Origin: Flavobacteriaceae bacterium
GTDB lineage: Bacteria > Bacteroidota > Bacteroidia > Flavobacteriales > Flavobacteriaceae
Reading direction: 5' to 3'
Assembly: GCA_002694465.1 (NCBI GenBank)
Contig: NZMG01000039.1
Span: 1 to 64,000 of the forward strand
DNA length: 64,000 bases
Part shown: positions 17,459-25,816 of the stretch, piece after piece
How the letters are laid out: the number at the start of each line of letters is the position of its first letter
Numbering within the stretch: position 1 is the first letter of the stretch
The notes under the pieces: generated by a model
What the model was told of the DNA's origin: nothing
Databases searched by the model: none
What the model saw: the letters and a program-made list of their open reading frames with translations, nothing else
Made by a program: the position numbers and the translations under genes

Positions 17459-17532
17459 TCCTCCTTAGCTCAGTTGGTTAGAGCATCTGACTGTTAATCA
17501 GAGGGTCCTTGGTTCGAGCCCAAGAGGAGGAG
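17459..17532 (+). tRNA. tRNA-Asn (anticodon GTT)
   Basis: 74 nt without encoded CCA. Acceptor stem TCCTCCT pairs with AGGAGGA, anticodon stem TCTGA/TCAGA encloses loop CTGTTAA, and T-arm CTTGG-TTCGAGC-CCAAG is perfect. Anticodon GTT reads AAC/AAU. A strong promoter precedes it and an intrinsic terminator follows 8 nt later. Confidence 0.96.
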
Positions 17533-17540
17533 CAAAATTA

Positions 17541-17570
17541 AAAACCCACTCAATAAGAGTGGGTTTTTGT
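17541..17570 (+). terminator. intrinsic terminator after tRNA-Asn
   Basis: Inverted repeat AAACCCACTC / GAGTGGGTTT with loop AATAA, followed by a T-run. Confidence 0.85.
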
Positions 17571-17651
17571 TTAACATAGAAAAGCAACCCAAGTACCTTC
17601 TTATTATGTCAATTGTATTTCAAAAGTCCAATTGATATATTATCTTTAGAT

Positions 17652-18491
17652 ATGTTCACAACATACTTTCCCAATAAGATTCTTGAACCCTATGTAGCAA
17701 CATTATATACCATAGAATGGGAGGGTGAAAGAGATATCGATATATTTAATGAGCTCTGTCTCCCAACTGGATATTGTATTTTGGCCTATTTGTTTCATGG
17801 GGGATTTACAGTATATGTAAATAGTGAAAAAATTCCTCTTCCCAATTTTTATGTAACAGGTCAACAAGCCAGTAAATATGTTTTTAAATCAAACTCAAAT
17901 AGTATTAAAATTGTTGGTGTAGCCTTTAAACCTACAGGATTGTGGCATCTATTTGGGCTAAATCTGCCGGCACTAGTAAATAAAGCAGAAAGTGCTTGGA
18001 ATTTACTTGGAATTAGTAAAGACTTGTTCCAAGACTCCCTAAATACAATAAAATCTCCCAAAGAAGGAATGTCCATTTTAGAAAAAATTCTTATTGAAAA
18101 AATCCGAAGTGGAGTACAATCTCCCAATGCTGTTGATATAGCTATAGGCATAATTTATGAAAAAAGAGGTTGTATTTCGGTCACTCAATTAATCAAAAGG
18201 TTGAACATAAGTGAACGATATTTTCAGAAACTATTTAAGAAAATGGTAGGATTACCCCCTTCCCTATATACAAGAATTGTAAGATTTAATTTTATGTTTT
18301 CTGAAATGAATCCCAAGGTTGAACATGATCTTAAAACAATAAGTGCTTTGTATAATTATTACGACTTTTCACACTTTTCACGAGATTTTAAAAGATATTG
18401 TGGAGAGTCTCCTTCAAAATTTTTTATAGACAAGTTTCACTTTTTAAAGGAAACCATGATCGATGCTCCTGTCATTTTAAAGCACAAATAA
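17652..18491 (+). CDS. AraC-family transcriptional regulator (DUF6597-like N-terminus)
   Basis: 279 residues from the ATG at 17652; a TTG start at 17613 would add 13 residues but lacks support. The N-terminal half (YFPNKILEPYVATLYTIEW, ...PLPNFYVTGQQ) resembles the effector domain found in a Bacteroidota group of AraC regulators. The C-terminal double helix-turn-helix includes TQLIKRLNISERYFQKLFKKMVGLPPSLYTRIVRF and YDFSHFSRDFKRYCGESPSKFF. The gene stands between tRNA-Asn and three unrecognised exported proteins that it might control. The effector is unknown. Confidence 0.83.
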   Translation: MFTTYFPNKILEPYVATLYTIEWEGERDIDIFNELCLPTGYCILAYLFHGGFTVYVNSEKIPLPNFYVTGQQASKYVFKSNSNSIKIVGVAFKPTGLWHLFGLNLPALVNKAESAWNLLGISKDLFQDSLNTIKSPKEGMSILEKILIEKIRSGVQSPNAVDIAIGIIYEKRGCISVTQLIKRLNISERYFQKLFKKMVGLPPSLYTRIVRFNFMFSEMNPKVEHDLKTISALYNYYDFSHFSRDFKRYCGESPSKFFIDKFHFLKETMIDAPVILKHK

Positions 18492-18599
18492 CTACCCCGA
18501 TAAACCCTCAATAGTAATAGTTTATGGACGGGTTTATACATCAGTAGCGTTGCAATTCTTCCTAACTTCGAATAAACAATCCAATAAATTCTGAGATTC

Positions 18600-19211
18600 A
18601 TGAAACTAGGAAGTATTATCTCTATCGTTATTCTCATTAGTAGTTGTAACAATCCACAAAAAAATAATGAGGCTGATTCTAATAATGATTTAGTTCAAGC
18701 TGAAAAAAAAGAAGTTGTTGCCAGCACAAACAACAAGCTTAAGCAGGAGCAAAATGATAATTACTCAAGACTTTATTTAATAGATGAAGAATGTAAGCTA
18801 AATTTAGAAGAGGTTGCCACACTTTTTTCTCTATCAGCTAGTCAAACTAAAACTCATATTGAAGTCATGGCTCCCTGTAGATTTAATATTAATTATCGCG
18901 ATGGATCGGAAGGAATATTTTCAATTCGAGTAATAAAAACTCCACAAAATGCAGTACAAAAAGCAATCGAAAATAGACTTTCCAGTTCAACCCAAAAAAA
19001 GTATGTGAAATCAAGTAGTCATGGAGGGCATTATATCTTTAAACATCCTAATCAAGGATATTTGGTTTTGTCACATCCAAACTATGCAAATGAGATTAAA
19101 ATTCAATATATGGTCATGGTTGCGTCAGGCCTTACACAGACTCAGAGAGAATATGTCGAGAATAAAGCTTATCAAGCAGCAGAATACCTCATCACAAAAT
19201 ATAAAGAATGA
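18600..19211 (+). CDS. hypothetical lipoprotein
   Basis: 203 residues. The signal peptide ends with lipobox ISSC, followed by a charged low-complexity linker (about 20-60) and a compact domain (about 65-203) with CKLNLEEVATLFSLSASQ and GGHYIFKHPNQGYLVLSHP. I do not recognise the family. The two cysteines of the mature domain could form a disulfide. Its last 4 bp overlap the next gene, so the two are translationally coupled. Confidence 0.6.
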   Translation: MKLGSIISIVILISSCNNPQKNNEADSNNDLVQAEKKEVVASTNNKLKQEQNDNYSRLYLIDEECKLNLEEVATLFSLSASQTKTHIEVMAPCRFNINYRDGSEGIFSIRVIKTPQNAVQKAIENRLSSSTQKKYVKSSSHGGHYIFKHPNQGYLVLSHPNYANEIKIQYMVMVASGLTQTQREYVENKAYQAAEYLITKYKE

Positions 19212-19603
19212 AAACGCACTACCTATTGTTGTCCCTCCTAATATTAACCATGGTAATGGTTGGTTGCGGAGTAAAAAAGCAAACCGTTATAAATAATAGC
19301 ATCATTGGTTCTTGGGAAGGTTGCGACGGTAGGGTGATTACTTTTACCCAAGAAGGCGATTCGATTCTGGGGCATTATACTAAGTTAAATGGCTTAGAAC
19401 GGTTTGGGTTTACCCAAAATGAAATTGGCTATAAACTTATTAGGGAAAGTGTCGGTTCCTATACTGGTCAGGTTAAGTGGCGCGCTATTAATATTAAAGA
19501 ACCTACTTGGAGAGCTGTAAAAGTTTCAATACATGAAAATACTTACCAAGACATAGGATCCGATCGTTGTGGCAGAGAAATGACTCGCATAAAAGAAAAA
19601 TAA
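19208..19603 (+). CDS. hypothetical small lipoprotein
   Basis: 131 residues with lipobox VMVGC. The mature part is a small beta-rich domain (GSWEGCDGRVITFTQEGDS, GYKLIRESVGSYTGQVKWR) with two cysteines, reminiscent of lipocalin-like or META-type small domains but not assignable. It overlaps the preceding lipoprotein gene by 4 bp and lies 15 bp before the next gene, so it is probably one transcription unit of three exported proteins. Confidence 0.6.
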   Translation: MKTHYLLLSLLILTMVMVGCGVKKQTVINNSIIGSWEGCDGRVITFTQEGDSILGHYTKLNGLERFGFTQNEIGYKLIRESVGSYTGQVKWRAINIKEPTWRAVKVSIHENTYQDIGSDRCGREMTRIKEK

Positions 19604-19618
19604 TTAAAGCACAAATAC

Positions 19619-20953
19619 ATGAAAACAACCCAAATTATAGCCGTAGTTCTTTTTGTTTTGGTTGGACAATTTACAAATGCTCAACCCTATTCTTTAAAAG
19701 AAGAAATAAAGCCCATTAAATTAGAACTTCTTAAAGATACAAGAAAAGGGCATGAAGGAGAAAAAAGCATCACTTTTGTTGGTAAAGTAGTAGATTCGGC
19801 AAGTTATCATTATATAAAGGGCTACGACATGTACCAACTTGTCGATATAATGGTTGCAAATTATGATAGTGATGAAAACCTTAAAGTCGAGCTCATGACA
19901 AATACTTGGGAGAAGGTTGCAGACAGCAAAAACACAAAATCTTCACCAGATGGAATTGTCCATTTTAAATTGCGAGATCATGGCGCTATTGGAATAAAAA
20001 TATCCCCCCCTAAAAGTGGCGCAGCAAATTATATAATAGTGGCAATGGCAAGTCCTCCCAAACAAGATCATCTAGGAACACCCTTTGTTTCTATTGAAAA
20101 AAATCAAATGAAAGCGAATGCCAGGAAAAATGATGCGGGAGGTGCTTCAAAAGGTGGTAATAACACAATTCTTTATATAATAATAGGAGTTGCTTTATTA
20201 ATTATTGCTTTTTTGGGAGGCAAGTTATTAGGCAAAAAGAAATCTGTTAACCTATTTATACCGTTGTTATTCTTTACATTTTCCGTTTCAGCTCAAATGG
20301 GTAGTAGTAGTATTCCTGAAGAATCTCTGGATATATTGGAATCACAGCAACAAGAAGATCTAAATGATAATCAAGCCCGTAGAGACTTTAGGTCAAACAC
20401 CACTCAAAATCTAGTGTCTCGTTTAATTGAAATTCGCTCCACATGGAATGCTATTCGAAGTTTTGATAGAAGCTACACTACTTATAGGAATTGCGTTCCG
20501 TCTGGGCCCCCACCTAATGAACCACGTATTCCCTCATTTTGTAGTGCTCCTCCCACCGAAATAGGTTCAGAAGATACGAGCAGCTGTGCAGGATGTTATA
20601 TAACTGCTAGACGTACATTTAATGAAACACGGTATAAACTTGAAAAATTAAGCGGAATTTACAAATGCGCTAAAACATATACGGACGCGGCTTTGGCTTT
20701 GGGTGATAATACTTCTGGTATTCATGCCGTAACAGGCATTGTATGGCAGCAAGAACGAGCCAAGATTATGAAGGATATCCAAAAAATGGAAGAAGAATAT
20801 GATAAAACATATACCTATTTAATGCAAGAATTACGTGACGGAATGATGGAATTAAATTTATGCGAAGAGCAATTTGGTGTGGAAAATTGGTTCGATCGTT
20901 TTGGATTTATGTATTTCGAATTTATGCAAGAAAAATACCTTCGTACTAATTAA
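19619..20953 (+). CDS. unrecognised exported membrane protein with an internal signal-peptide-like segment
   Basis: 444 residues. A signal peptide spans 1-21 (FTNA^Q). A beta-rich region follows (about 22-160), then a flexible linker, a membrane helix (about 183-203), a short basic loop (GKLLGKKKS), and a second hydrophobic stretch (210-225) ending SVSA-Q, which looks exactly like a signal-peptidase site. The C-terminal region (226-444) is helical with nine cysteines, including SCAGCY. It reads like two secreted proteins joined in one frame. No known family is recognised. It is the third gene of the lipoprotein cluster and ends before a convergent gene. Confidence 0.6.
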   Translation: MKTTQIIAVVLFVLVGQFTNAQPYSLKEEIKPIKLELLKDTRKGHEGEKSITFVGKVVDSASYHYIKGYDMYQLVDIMVANYDSDENLKVELMTNTWEKVADSKNTKSSPDGIVHFKLRDHGAIGIKISPPKSGAANYIIVAMASPPKQDHLGTPFVSIEKNQMKANARKNDAGGASKGGNNTILYIIIGVALLIIAFLGGKLLGKKKSVNLFIPLLFFTFSVSAQMGSSSIPEESLDILESQQQEDLNDNQARRDFRSNTTQNLVSRLIEIRSTWNAIRSFDRSYTTYRNCVPSGPPPNEPRIPSFCSAPPTEIGSEDTSSCAGCYITARRTFNETRYKLEKLSGIYKCAKTYTDAALALGDNTSGIHAVTGIVWQQERAKIMKDIQKMEEEYDKTYTYLMQELRDGMMELNLCEEQFGVENWFDRFGFMYFEFMQEKYLRTN

Positions 20954-20956
20954 TAG

Positions 20957-20990
20957 ATTAAAGAAGTCAAATACATTTGATCTCTTTAAC
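20957..20990. terminator. weak hairpin between convergent genes
   Basis: Imperfect inverted repeat around TCAAATACATTTGA flanked by AAAGA and TCTTT, between the stop at 20953 and the convergent stop at 21013. It may serve as a shared weak terminator. Confidence 0.3.
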
Positions 20991-21012
20991 TAATTAACAA
21001 AAAATGGATATT

Positions 21013-22395
21013 TTATTCTTTTATCACACGCGTGTTGATTTGTGTACCATCGCTGCTTGTAATTTTCACAAAATACAATCCGGTAGAAAGCGAAGTTAAA
21101 TCTATTTCAGTCCTCGAAAAAGCATCCTTTTCAAACAATAGGCCTCCTGTACTAGAATAAATTGATAATTTAAATACTCCCAGATTGGTTTTAACGGTTG
21201 CTGTATTAATTACAGGATTTGGAAAGATAGAAATAGTGGGTGTTGTGCTTTCATCATAAATAGTTAATCCCTCCTCAATAATTTTTATGGAGCCATCGGG
21301 TTCAAAAGGGTTAGACCATTTTTCATTGGTATACATGTCTGAGCCTCCCAATGTTTTTAAAAAAGCCACAAGTTCGTGTTTCTCACTTTCCGTAAGATTC
21401 AACTGTTGTGGTTCGCCATTAGGATCCCTTAACCTTGAATCCAAATTGGTGTTTTCAGGGTTATTAGGAATGTGATTATAATGATTAATAACCTCTAAAA
21501 GGGTCGCAAAACTACCATCATGCATAAAAGGTCCATTTAATGTTCCATCCGGTTTTGCCAAATCCCTAAGTGACGGAGCCCTAATATTCGTGATATCAAT
21601 TTCACCTGGCATTCCTGCGACCGTGATCACTCCATTATTAAATGAATTAATATGTAAAGCAAAGCCCGAAGGAATGTGACAGTCTGCGCAACCTATATTC
21701 AGAAATAAGTCTTTACCCCTGTTCTCTTGCGAGGTAAAGTTAGGAAATGGCTCATTTGCATAGTTCACTTGTAACAATCCTTCATCAAATCGAGAATCGA
21801 ATGACTGGATGCTTCTAATAAATTGAGCAAGGGCTAATTGCATTCGGTTTTCGGTTATTTGAGAATCGCCATAGGCAAACTCGAACAGCGTGTTGTAATA
21901 GTCGACACTTTGAAGGTAGTTAATTAAATCATCGAACGTCGGATCGCCATTTGTTCCACTAAATCCCATTTCAATGTGGTCTCTTATAGGCTGGGTGGTT
22001 TGTTCTTCAAGGGTTTCGGCTCGTTCATCCCAAAAAAAACTATTTTCATTAGAAAATCGAGCATTCACAAGGCGCATAGAGTGTCTACCTGCAAGCCCAT
22101 TGACTCCTTGACTCTGAACATTTGGGTCTCCAAATGCATGTTCTTGAACATGGCAACTAGCGCATGCGATGGAGCCATTACTAGATAGCTTTTTATCATA
22201 AAAAAGCACACGTCCCAGCGTGGCCGTCTTATTATTAATAGGGTTATTCCCACTATTATCTTGAATTACGTATTCTGGAATGTCCTGATTAGCATAATTA
22301 AACAGATGGTTCAGGTCTATGGTTGCACTAATAAAAATCAATCCAAAAGCTAGTAAAATTGACAGCTTTAAAAATCTATTTTTTAAAACGGACAT
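21013..22395 (-). CDS. di-haem cytochrome c peroxidase family protein with T9SS sorting domain
   Basis: 460 residues. After a signal segment (about 10-24), two c-type haem sites are visible: CASCH (78-82) and CADCH (236-240), arranged as in bacterial di-haem cytochrome c peroxidase/MauG proteins. The C-terminus (about 385-460) is a type A T9SS sorting domain (ISIFPNPVINTATVKT, LSIYSSTGGLLFE, LTSLSTGLYFVKI, ending in a Lys-rich strand). The protein should be exported, loaded with haem in the periplasm and moved to the cell surface. It could reduce peroxide or oxidise another substrate; MauG-like roles cannot be excluded. Confidence 0.88.
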   Translation of the reverse strand: MSVLKNRFLKLSILLAFGLIFISATIDLNHLFNYANQDIPEYVIQDNSGNNPINNKTATLGRVLFYDKKLSSNGSIACASCHVQEHAFGDPNVQSQGVNGLAGRHSMRLVNARFSNENSFFWDERAETLEEQTTQPIRDHIEMGFSGTNGDPTFDDLINYLQSVDYYNTLFEFAYGDSQITENRMQLALAQFIRSIQSFDSRFDEGLLQVNYANEPFPNFTSQENRGKDLFLNIGCADCHIPSGFALHINSFNNGVITVAGMPGEIDITNIRAPSLRDLAKPDGTLNGPFMHDGSFATLLEVINHYNHIPNNPENTNLDSRLRDPNGEPQQLNLTESEKHELVAFLKTLGGSDMYTNEKWSNPFEPDGSIKIIEEGLTIYDESTTPTISIFPNPVINTATVKTNLGVFKLSIYSSTGGLLFEKDAFSRTEIDLTSLSTGLYFVKITSSDGTQINTRVIKE

Positions 22396-22526
22396 AAAAT
22401 TCCCTTTGTTTTAAATAAAGGAACAAGATAATGAATTAAAAAACTCTTAGAGTTAAGCAATCGCTGTGACTAAGAATGAAAAATCACACTTTTGATAAAA
22501 ATGCAAGTGTTACGCAGTGTACAGTA

Positions 22527-24518
22527 CTATTTTGTATGATTCTTAAAAAATTGATTGGACTCCTCAAGCATTTCTTTGAAATCATCTATATCGGTAAAGG
22601 AGTGGTCGGCAGAGTTCCAAATTCTAAACTCAAGATTCTTATTATGCTTTTTAATCTTTTCAATCATGTTTTCAGCTTGATCTACAGGAACTGTTTTATC
22701 GTTGCCCCCGTGCATTATTAGCAGGGGACTATTTATATCATTTGCATAACTTATGGGAGATATTTTTTTTAAATACGAAGATTCATTAGACCCTAGAGCA
22801 GTATTCCAAAACTCATAAGAATAATAGTTATCATCATCCTTTTGCTTTTTCATCCATGCCTTAATATCTGTTGGGGCCGCGATAGAAATTCCTGCATTAA
22901 ATAATTCGGCATATTTAACTAAACAAAAATAAGTTGCATAGCCTCCATAACTATGTCCAAACATAAAAACATTTTCTTTGTCTAATGGAAACTTTTCTAA
23001 AACGAACTGGGTAGCATCGGCAATATCATTTACCATAACTTCATCAAGACTACTAACCCCAGCTAATACGTGGGATTTTCCAAAACCTGTCGAACCTCTA
23101 TAATTAATGCGTAAGGTAGCGTAGCCTCTCGATGTAAAATACTGGGAGAAATCGTCTAAGCGCCAATAATCTCTCGCCCATGGCCCGCCATGGGGCAACA
23201 CAACTAGTGGTATTTTTTCGTTTTCTTTTATGTTAACAGGCAGATTAAAATAACAAGGAATATTATAATTATCTCTTGTCTTAGCTATTACCACTTTTGA
23301 TTTTGAAAGAGCATACTCATTTAATTCCTCATTAAAATGAAACATTACGGCATAAGAATTTTCTCGAACATCAAATACTCCAATGTTTCCGGTTGAAGAA
23401 TCATTCCATTGATGAATTAATAATCTATTACCTGAAACATCTAAATCGATAATTTCATTAAAAAATTGTGGGTATTGGCTGTTAAGCTTGGCTACTTTTT
23501 CTGAAAAACTAGAAGACAACCATTTATATTTTGGAGTGAGACAGGTGTATTTAAAGCCCGCAATTTCAGCATTATTATAATCGAAAATGAATTTAATTCC
23601 TTCACCGTCTAAATCCTTTACATCACAATTAACATCAGCAACAAAAGTTTCTATAACTTCTTCTTTTTCAATATCATAACTAAACATTTCTCTTTTATCA
23701 GAAAAAATATTCGACGTTATGTATATTATATTTGGGTTATATCCAAAACCTTCAAAAGTTAAATATTGTTTTAAATGAGTTCTTGGGTCTATTGTAAAAG
23801 AATACTGGTTTCCACCAATTTTAATTATGCAGGGCTTCAATGTTTTGGTTTTTGGTTCATATTTGTAGTAATAGCTCATGCCCTTGTCCGATATTTTAAC
23901 GGCCATTCTAATATTTCCAAAAGCATCCGTAATCCAATGATTTACTTTATGAGTGTCTGCATTCATTATAACATACTCTTCTCCAGTGTATATATTAATT
24001 TCCTTGATGGCAGCATGAAGATTACTGTCATAAGTTTGTACTAAGATTTGATGACTTTTGTTGTATAAAAGGCTGATTATTGAATTATAACGGAGGTTTG
24101 CCTGCCAGTTCCAATAGGTTGATTTCTTTTTATAATTTATTCTACTTACTATTTCAACTAAATTTTTTCCATCTATATCAACTGCTTTAATTGCTCCTTT
24201 CGATTCATAGATAATACGTTCATTGGTAAGCCAATATACAGCGTCAATTCCAAAAAAATCTAACGGTATTCTATGGACTAATTCGTATTTATCTATATCA
24301 ATAATATTAATGGTTGTAGAACGATTAAATAAATAGCTATCCTCATTCTTATCTATAACTTCTATATAATATTTTCCATTAGGCGAAATAGTAAAATGAC
24401 TTCGATTATTTTGTTTAAACATTACGTCCAATGGTATTAACTTTTGGATGGAATCCTGAGAAAAACAATACAGACAAGAACTAAATAATAAAAATATTGC
24501 TAAAAGAAATCGTACCAT
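22527..24518 (-). CDS. S9-family (prolyl oligopeptidase-type) peptidase
   Basis: 663 residues: signal peptide (about 1-20), a degenerate beta-propeller region (about 30-400) and a C-terminal alpha/beta hydrolase domain. The catalytic triad is readable: Ser523 in GHSYGGYATY, Asp607 in HGGNDKTVPVDQAE and His639 in NSADHSF; the oxyanion HGGPW motif is at 443-447. S9 enzymes of this type cut dipeptides or acyl-amino acids from short peptides in the periplasm. It is a single gene on the minus strand, with tRNA-Arg upstream of it in the opposite direction. Confidence 0.9.
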   Translation of the reverse strand: MVRFLLAIFLLFSSCLYCFSQDSIQKLIPLDVMFKQNNRSHFTISPNGKYYIEVIDKNEDSYLFNRSTTINIIDIDKYELVHRIPLDFFGIDAVYWLTNERIIYESKGAIKAVDIDGKNLVEIVSRINYKKKSTYWNWQANLRYNSIISLLYNKSHQILVQTYDSNLHAAIKEINIYTGEEYVIMNADTHKVNHWITDAFGNIRMAVKISDKGMSYYYKYEPKTKTLKPCIIKIGGNQYSFTIDPRTHLKQYLTFEGFGYNPNIIYITSNIFSDKREMFSYDIEKEEVIETFVADVNCDVKDLDGEGIKFIFDYNNAEIAGFKYTCLTPKYKWLSSSFSEKVAKLNSQYPQFFNEIIDLDVSGNRLLIHQWNDSSTGNIGVFDVRENSYAVMFHFNEELNEYALSKSKVVIAKTRDNYNIPCYFNLPVNIKENEKIPLVVLPHGGPWARDYWRLDDFSQYFTSRGYATLRINYRGSTGFGKSHVLAGVSSLDEVMVNDIADATQFVLEKFPLDKENVFMFGHSYGGYATYFCLVKYAELFNAGISIAAPTDIKAWMKKQKDDDNYYSYEFWNTALGSNESSYLKKISPISYANDINSPLLIMHGGNDKTVPVDQAENMIEKIKKHNKNLEFRIWNSADHSFTDIDDFKEMLEESNQFFKNHTK

Positions 24519-24627
24519 TTTTAAATTAAAATATTGTATTGATAAATATAAATATCTACAATAAGTTGAATTAATTTAAAAGTATTAATTTTTCAGAATA
24601 ATTTATAGTAATTATTTTAAACATTTT

Positions 24628-24699
24628 GGCCTCGTAGTTCAATGGATAGAATAGAAGTTTCCTAAACTTTAGATCCAAGTTCGATTCTTGGCGAGGCTA
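24628..24699 (+). tRNA. tRNA-Arg (anticodon CCT)
   Basis: 72 nt. Acceptor GGCCTCG pairs with CGAGGCT (one G-T at the end), T-arm CCAAG-TTCGATT-CTTGG is perfect, and the anticodon stem GAAGT/ACTTT encloses TTCCTAA. Anticodon CCT reads AGG. The 3' end is copied 56 bp downstream (see the repeat entry). Confidence 0.92.
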
Positions 24700-24756
24700 C
24701 GAGACAAGATGAGAAGTTTACCTTGAGCTTGTCGAAGGGATTCTTGGCGAGGCTAC
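24683..24756 (+). repeat. duplicated tRNA-Arg 3' end (18-bp direct repeat, att-like)
   Basis: GATTCTTGGCGAGGCTAC occurs at 24683-24700 (end of tRNA-Arg) and again, identically, at 24739-24756. Further upstream the shared block AGAAGTTT (24653-24660 and 24712-24719) suggests that about 50 nt of the tRNA were copied. The middle of the second copy is replaced by CCTTGAGCTTGTCGAAGG, which resembles a dispersed intergenic repeat. The second copy ends 3 bp before the stop of the threonine dehydrogenase gene. Confidence 0.75.
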
Positions 24757-24759
24757 TTA

Positions 24760-25707
24760 TTAATATTTCCCTTTCAAATTCTCTAGCATAATCTGGGTCA
24801 TATCCTCCAAAGAAAATTGGTGCTCCCAACCCCAATCTTCCCTAGCTTCGCTATCATCTATACTCTGTGGCCATGAGTCTGCAATAGCTTGTCGAAAATC
24901 TGGTTCGTAAGAAATAGTAAAATCTGGAATGTGTTTTTTTATACTTTCTGTTATTTCTTCAGGATTAAAACTAAAAGCAGAAAGGTTATAAGCGCTTCGC
25001 GTTTTTATTTTTTTGGCTGGAGTTTCCATAATATTGATAGTGGCATTAATAGCATCATCCATAAACATCATGGGTAGCGTAGTTTCAGCATTCAAAAAAC
25101 AAATATATTTTTTATGTTTTAAGGCCTTATGGTAGATGTCTACTGCATAATCTGTGGTGCCACCGCCAGGCATAGTTTTATAGCTAATTAATCCTGGATA
25201 GCGTACACTGCGCACATCTACTCCATATTTATTATAGTAATACTCACACCAACGTTCTCCCGTTTGTTTGCTAATTCCATATACGGTGCTAGGCTCCATG
25301 ATAGTGCGCTGCGGGGTATTTTCTTTGGGGGTTGTTGGACCAAAAACAGCAATACTAGAGGGCCAAAATATCTTTTCAATTTTTCCTTCTTTAGCTAAGT
25401 TTAATACATTAAACAAAGAATTCATATTCAAATTCCAAGCTTTCATGGGGAACTTTTCTCCCGTAGCAGAAAGCATAGCTGCCATTAAATAGACTTCAGA
25501 AATCTCATGTCTTATTACAATATCCTCAATTTCACTATAACTTGTTGCATCTAAGAGTTCAAAAGGGCCACTTTTCATCATTTCTTCATCACCTACTACA
25601 ATATCCGATGCAATGACCTTATGTGCAGGATACAATTCTCTTAGTTTTGCCGTAAGCTCTGTCCCTATTTGACCACAAGCCCCTATAATAAGAATTCTTT
25701 TTTTCAT
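24760..25707 (-). CDS. NAD-dependent L-threonine 3-dehydrogenase, SDR type
   Basis: 315 residues, an extended short-chain dehydrogenase. The NAD-binding motif is GACGQIG (9-15). The catalytic Tyr143-x3-Lys147 is in TVYGISKQTG, and Ser117-Ser118 are in WPSSIAVFGP. The pattern PSTVYGISKQTGERWCEYY and YPGLISYKTMPGGGTTDYAV is that of the SDR-type threonine dehydrogenases of psychrophilic flavobacteria and related species, which oxidise L-threonine to 2-amino-3-oxobutyrate. The partner 2-amino-3-ketobutyrate CoA ligase gene is not adjacent. Other epimerase-type roles are less likely. Confidence 0.83.
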   Translation of the reverse strand: MKKRILIIGACGQIGTELTAKLRELYPAHKVIASDIVVGDEEMMKSGPFELLDATSYSEIEDIVIRHEISEVYLMAAMLSATGEKFPMKAWNLNMNSLFNVLNLAKEGKIEKIFWPSSIAVFGPTTPKENTPQRTIMEPSTVYGISKQTGERWCEYYYNKYGVDVRSVRYPGLISYKTMPGGGTTDYAVDIYHKALKHKKYICFLNAETTLPMMFMDDAINATINIMETPAKKIKTRSAYNLSAFSFNPEEITESIKKHIPDFTISYEPDFRQAIADSWPQSIDDSEAREDWGWEHQFSLEDMTQIMLENLKGKY

Positions 25708-25792
25708 CTATGTATTAATTTGACCGTAAATATAAGGATATCTCTATGGTTCTTTTTAATTAAATTTTAATAGAAGTTTACTGTAAGTCCTT

Positions 25793-25800
25793 TATATTTG
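25793..25800 (+). promoter_or_regulatory. TAnnTTTG promoter box for the coiled-coil lipoprotein
   Basis: TATATTTG, 16 nt before the ATG at 25817; no clear -33 element. Confidence 0.45.
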
Positions 25801-25816
25801 TACAGTTAGATTTACA

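Noticed and set aside
20190..20310. Frameshift or missed gene boundary in the 19619-20953 gene
   Set aside because: The frame is open throughout, with no stop and no in-frame ATG before the second hydrophobic segment, so a single chain is the simplest reading.
24628..24756. A resident integrative element at tRNA-Arg
   Set aside because: Only 38 bp separate the two repeat copies and no integrase gene is near, so no element is present now; only a scar or duplication is possible.
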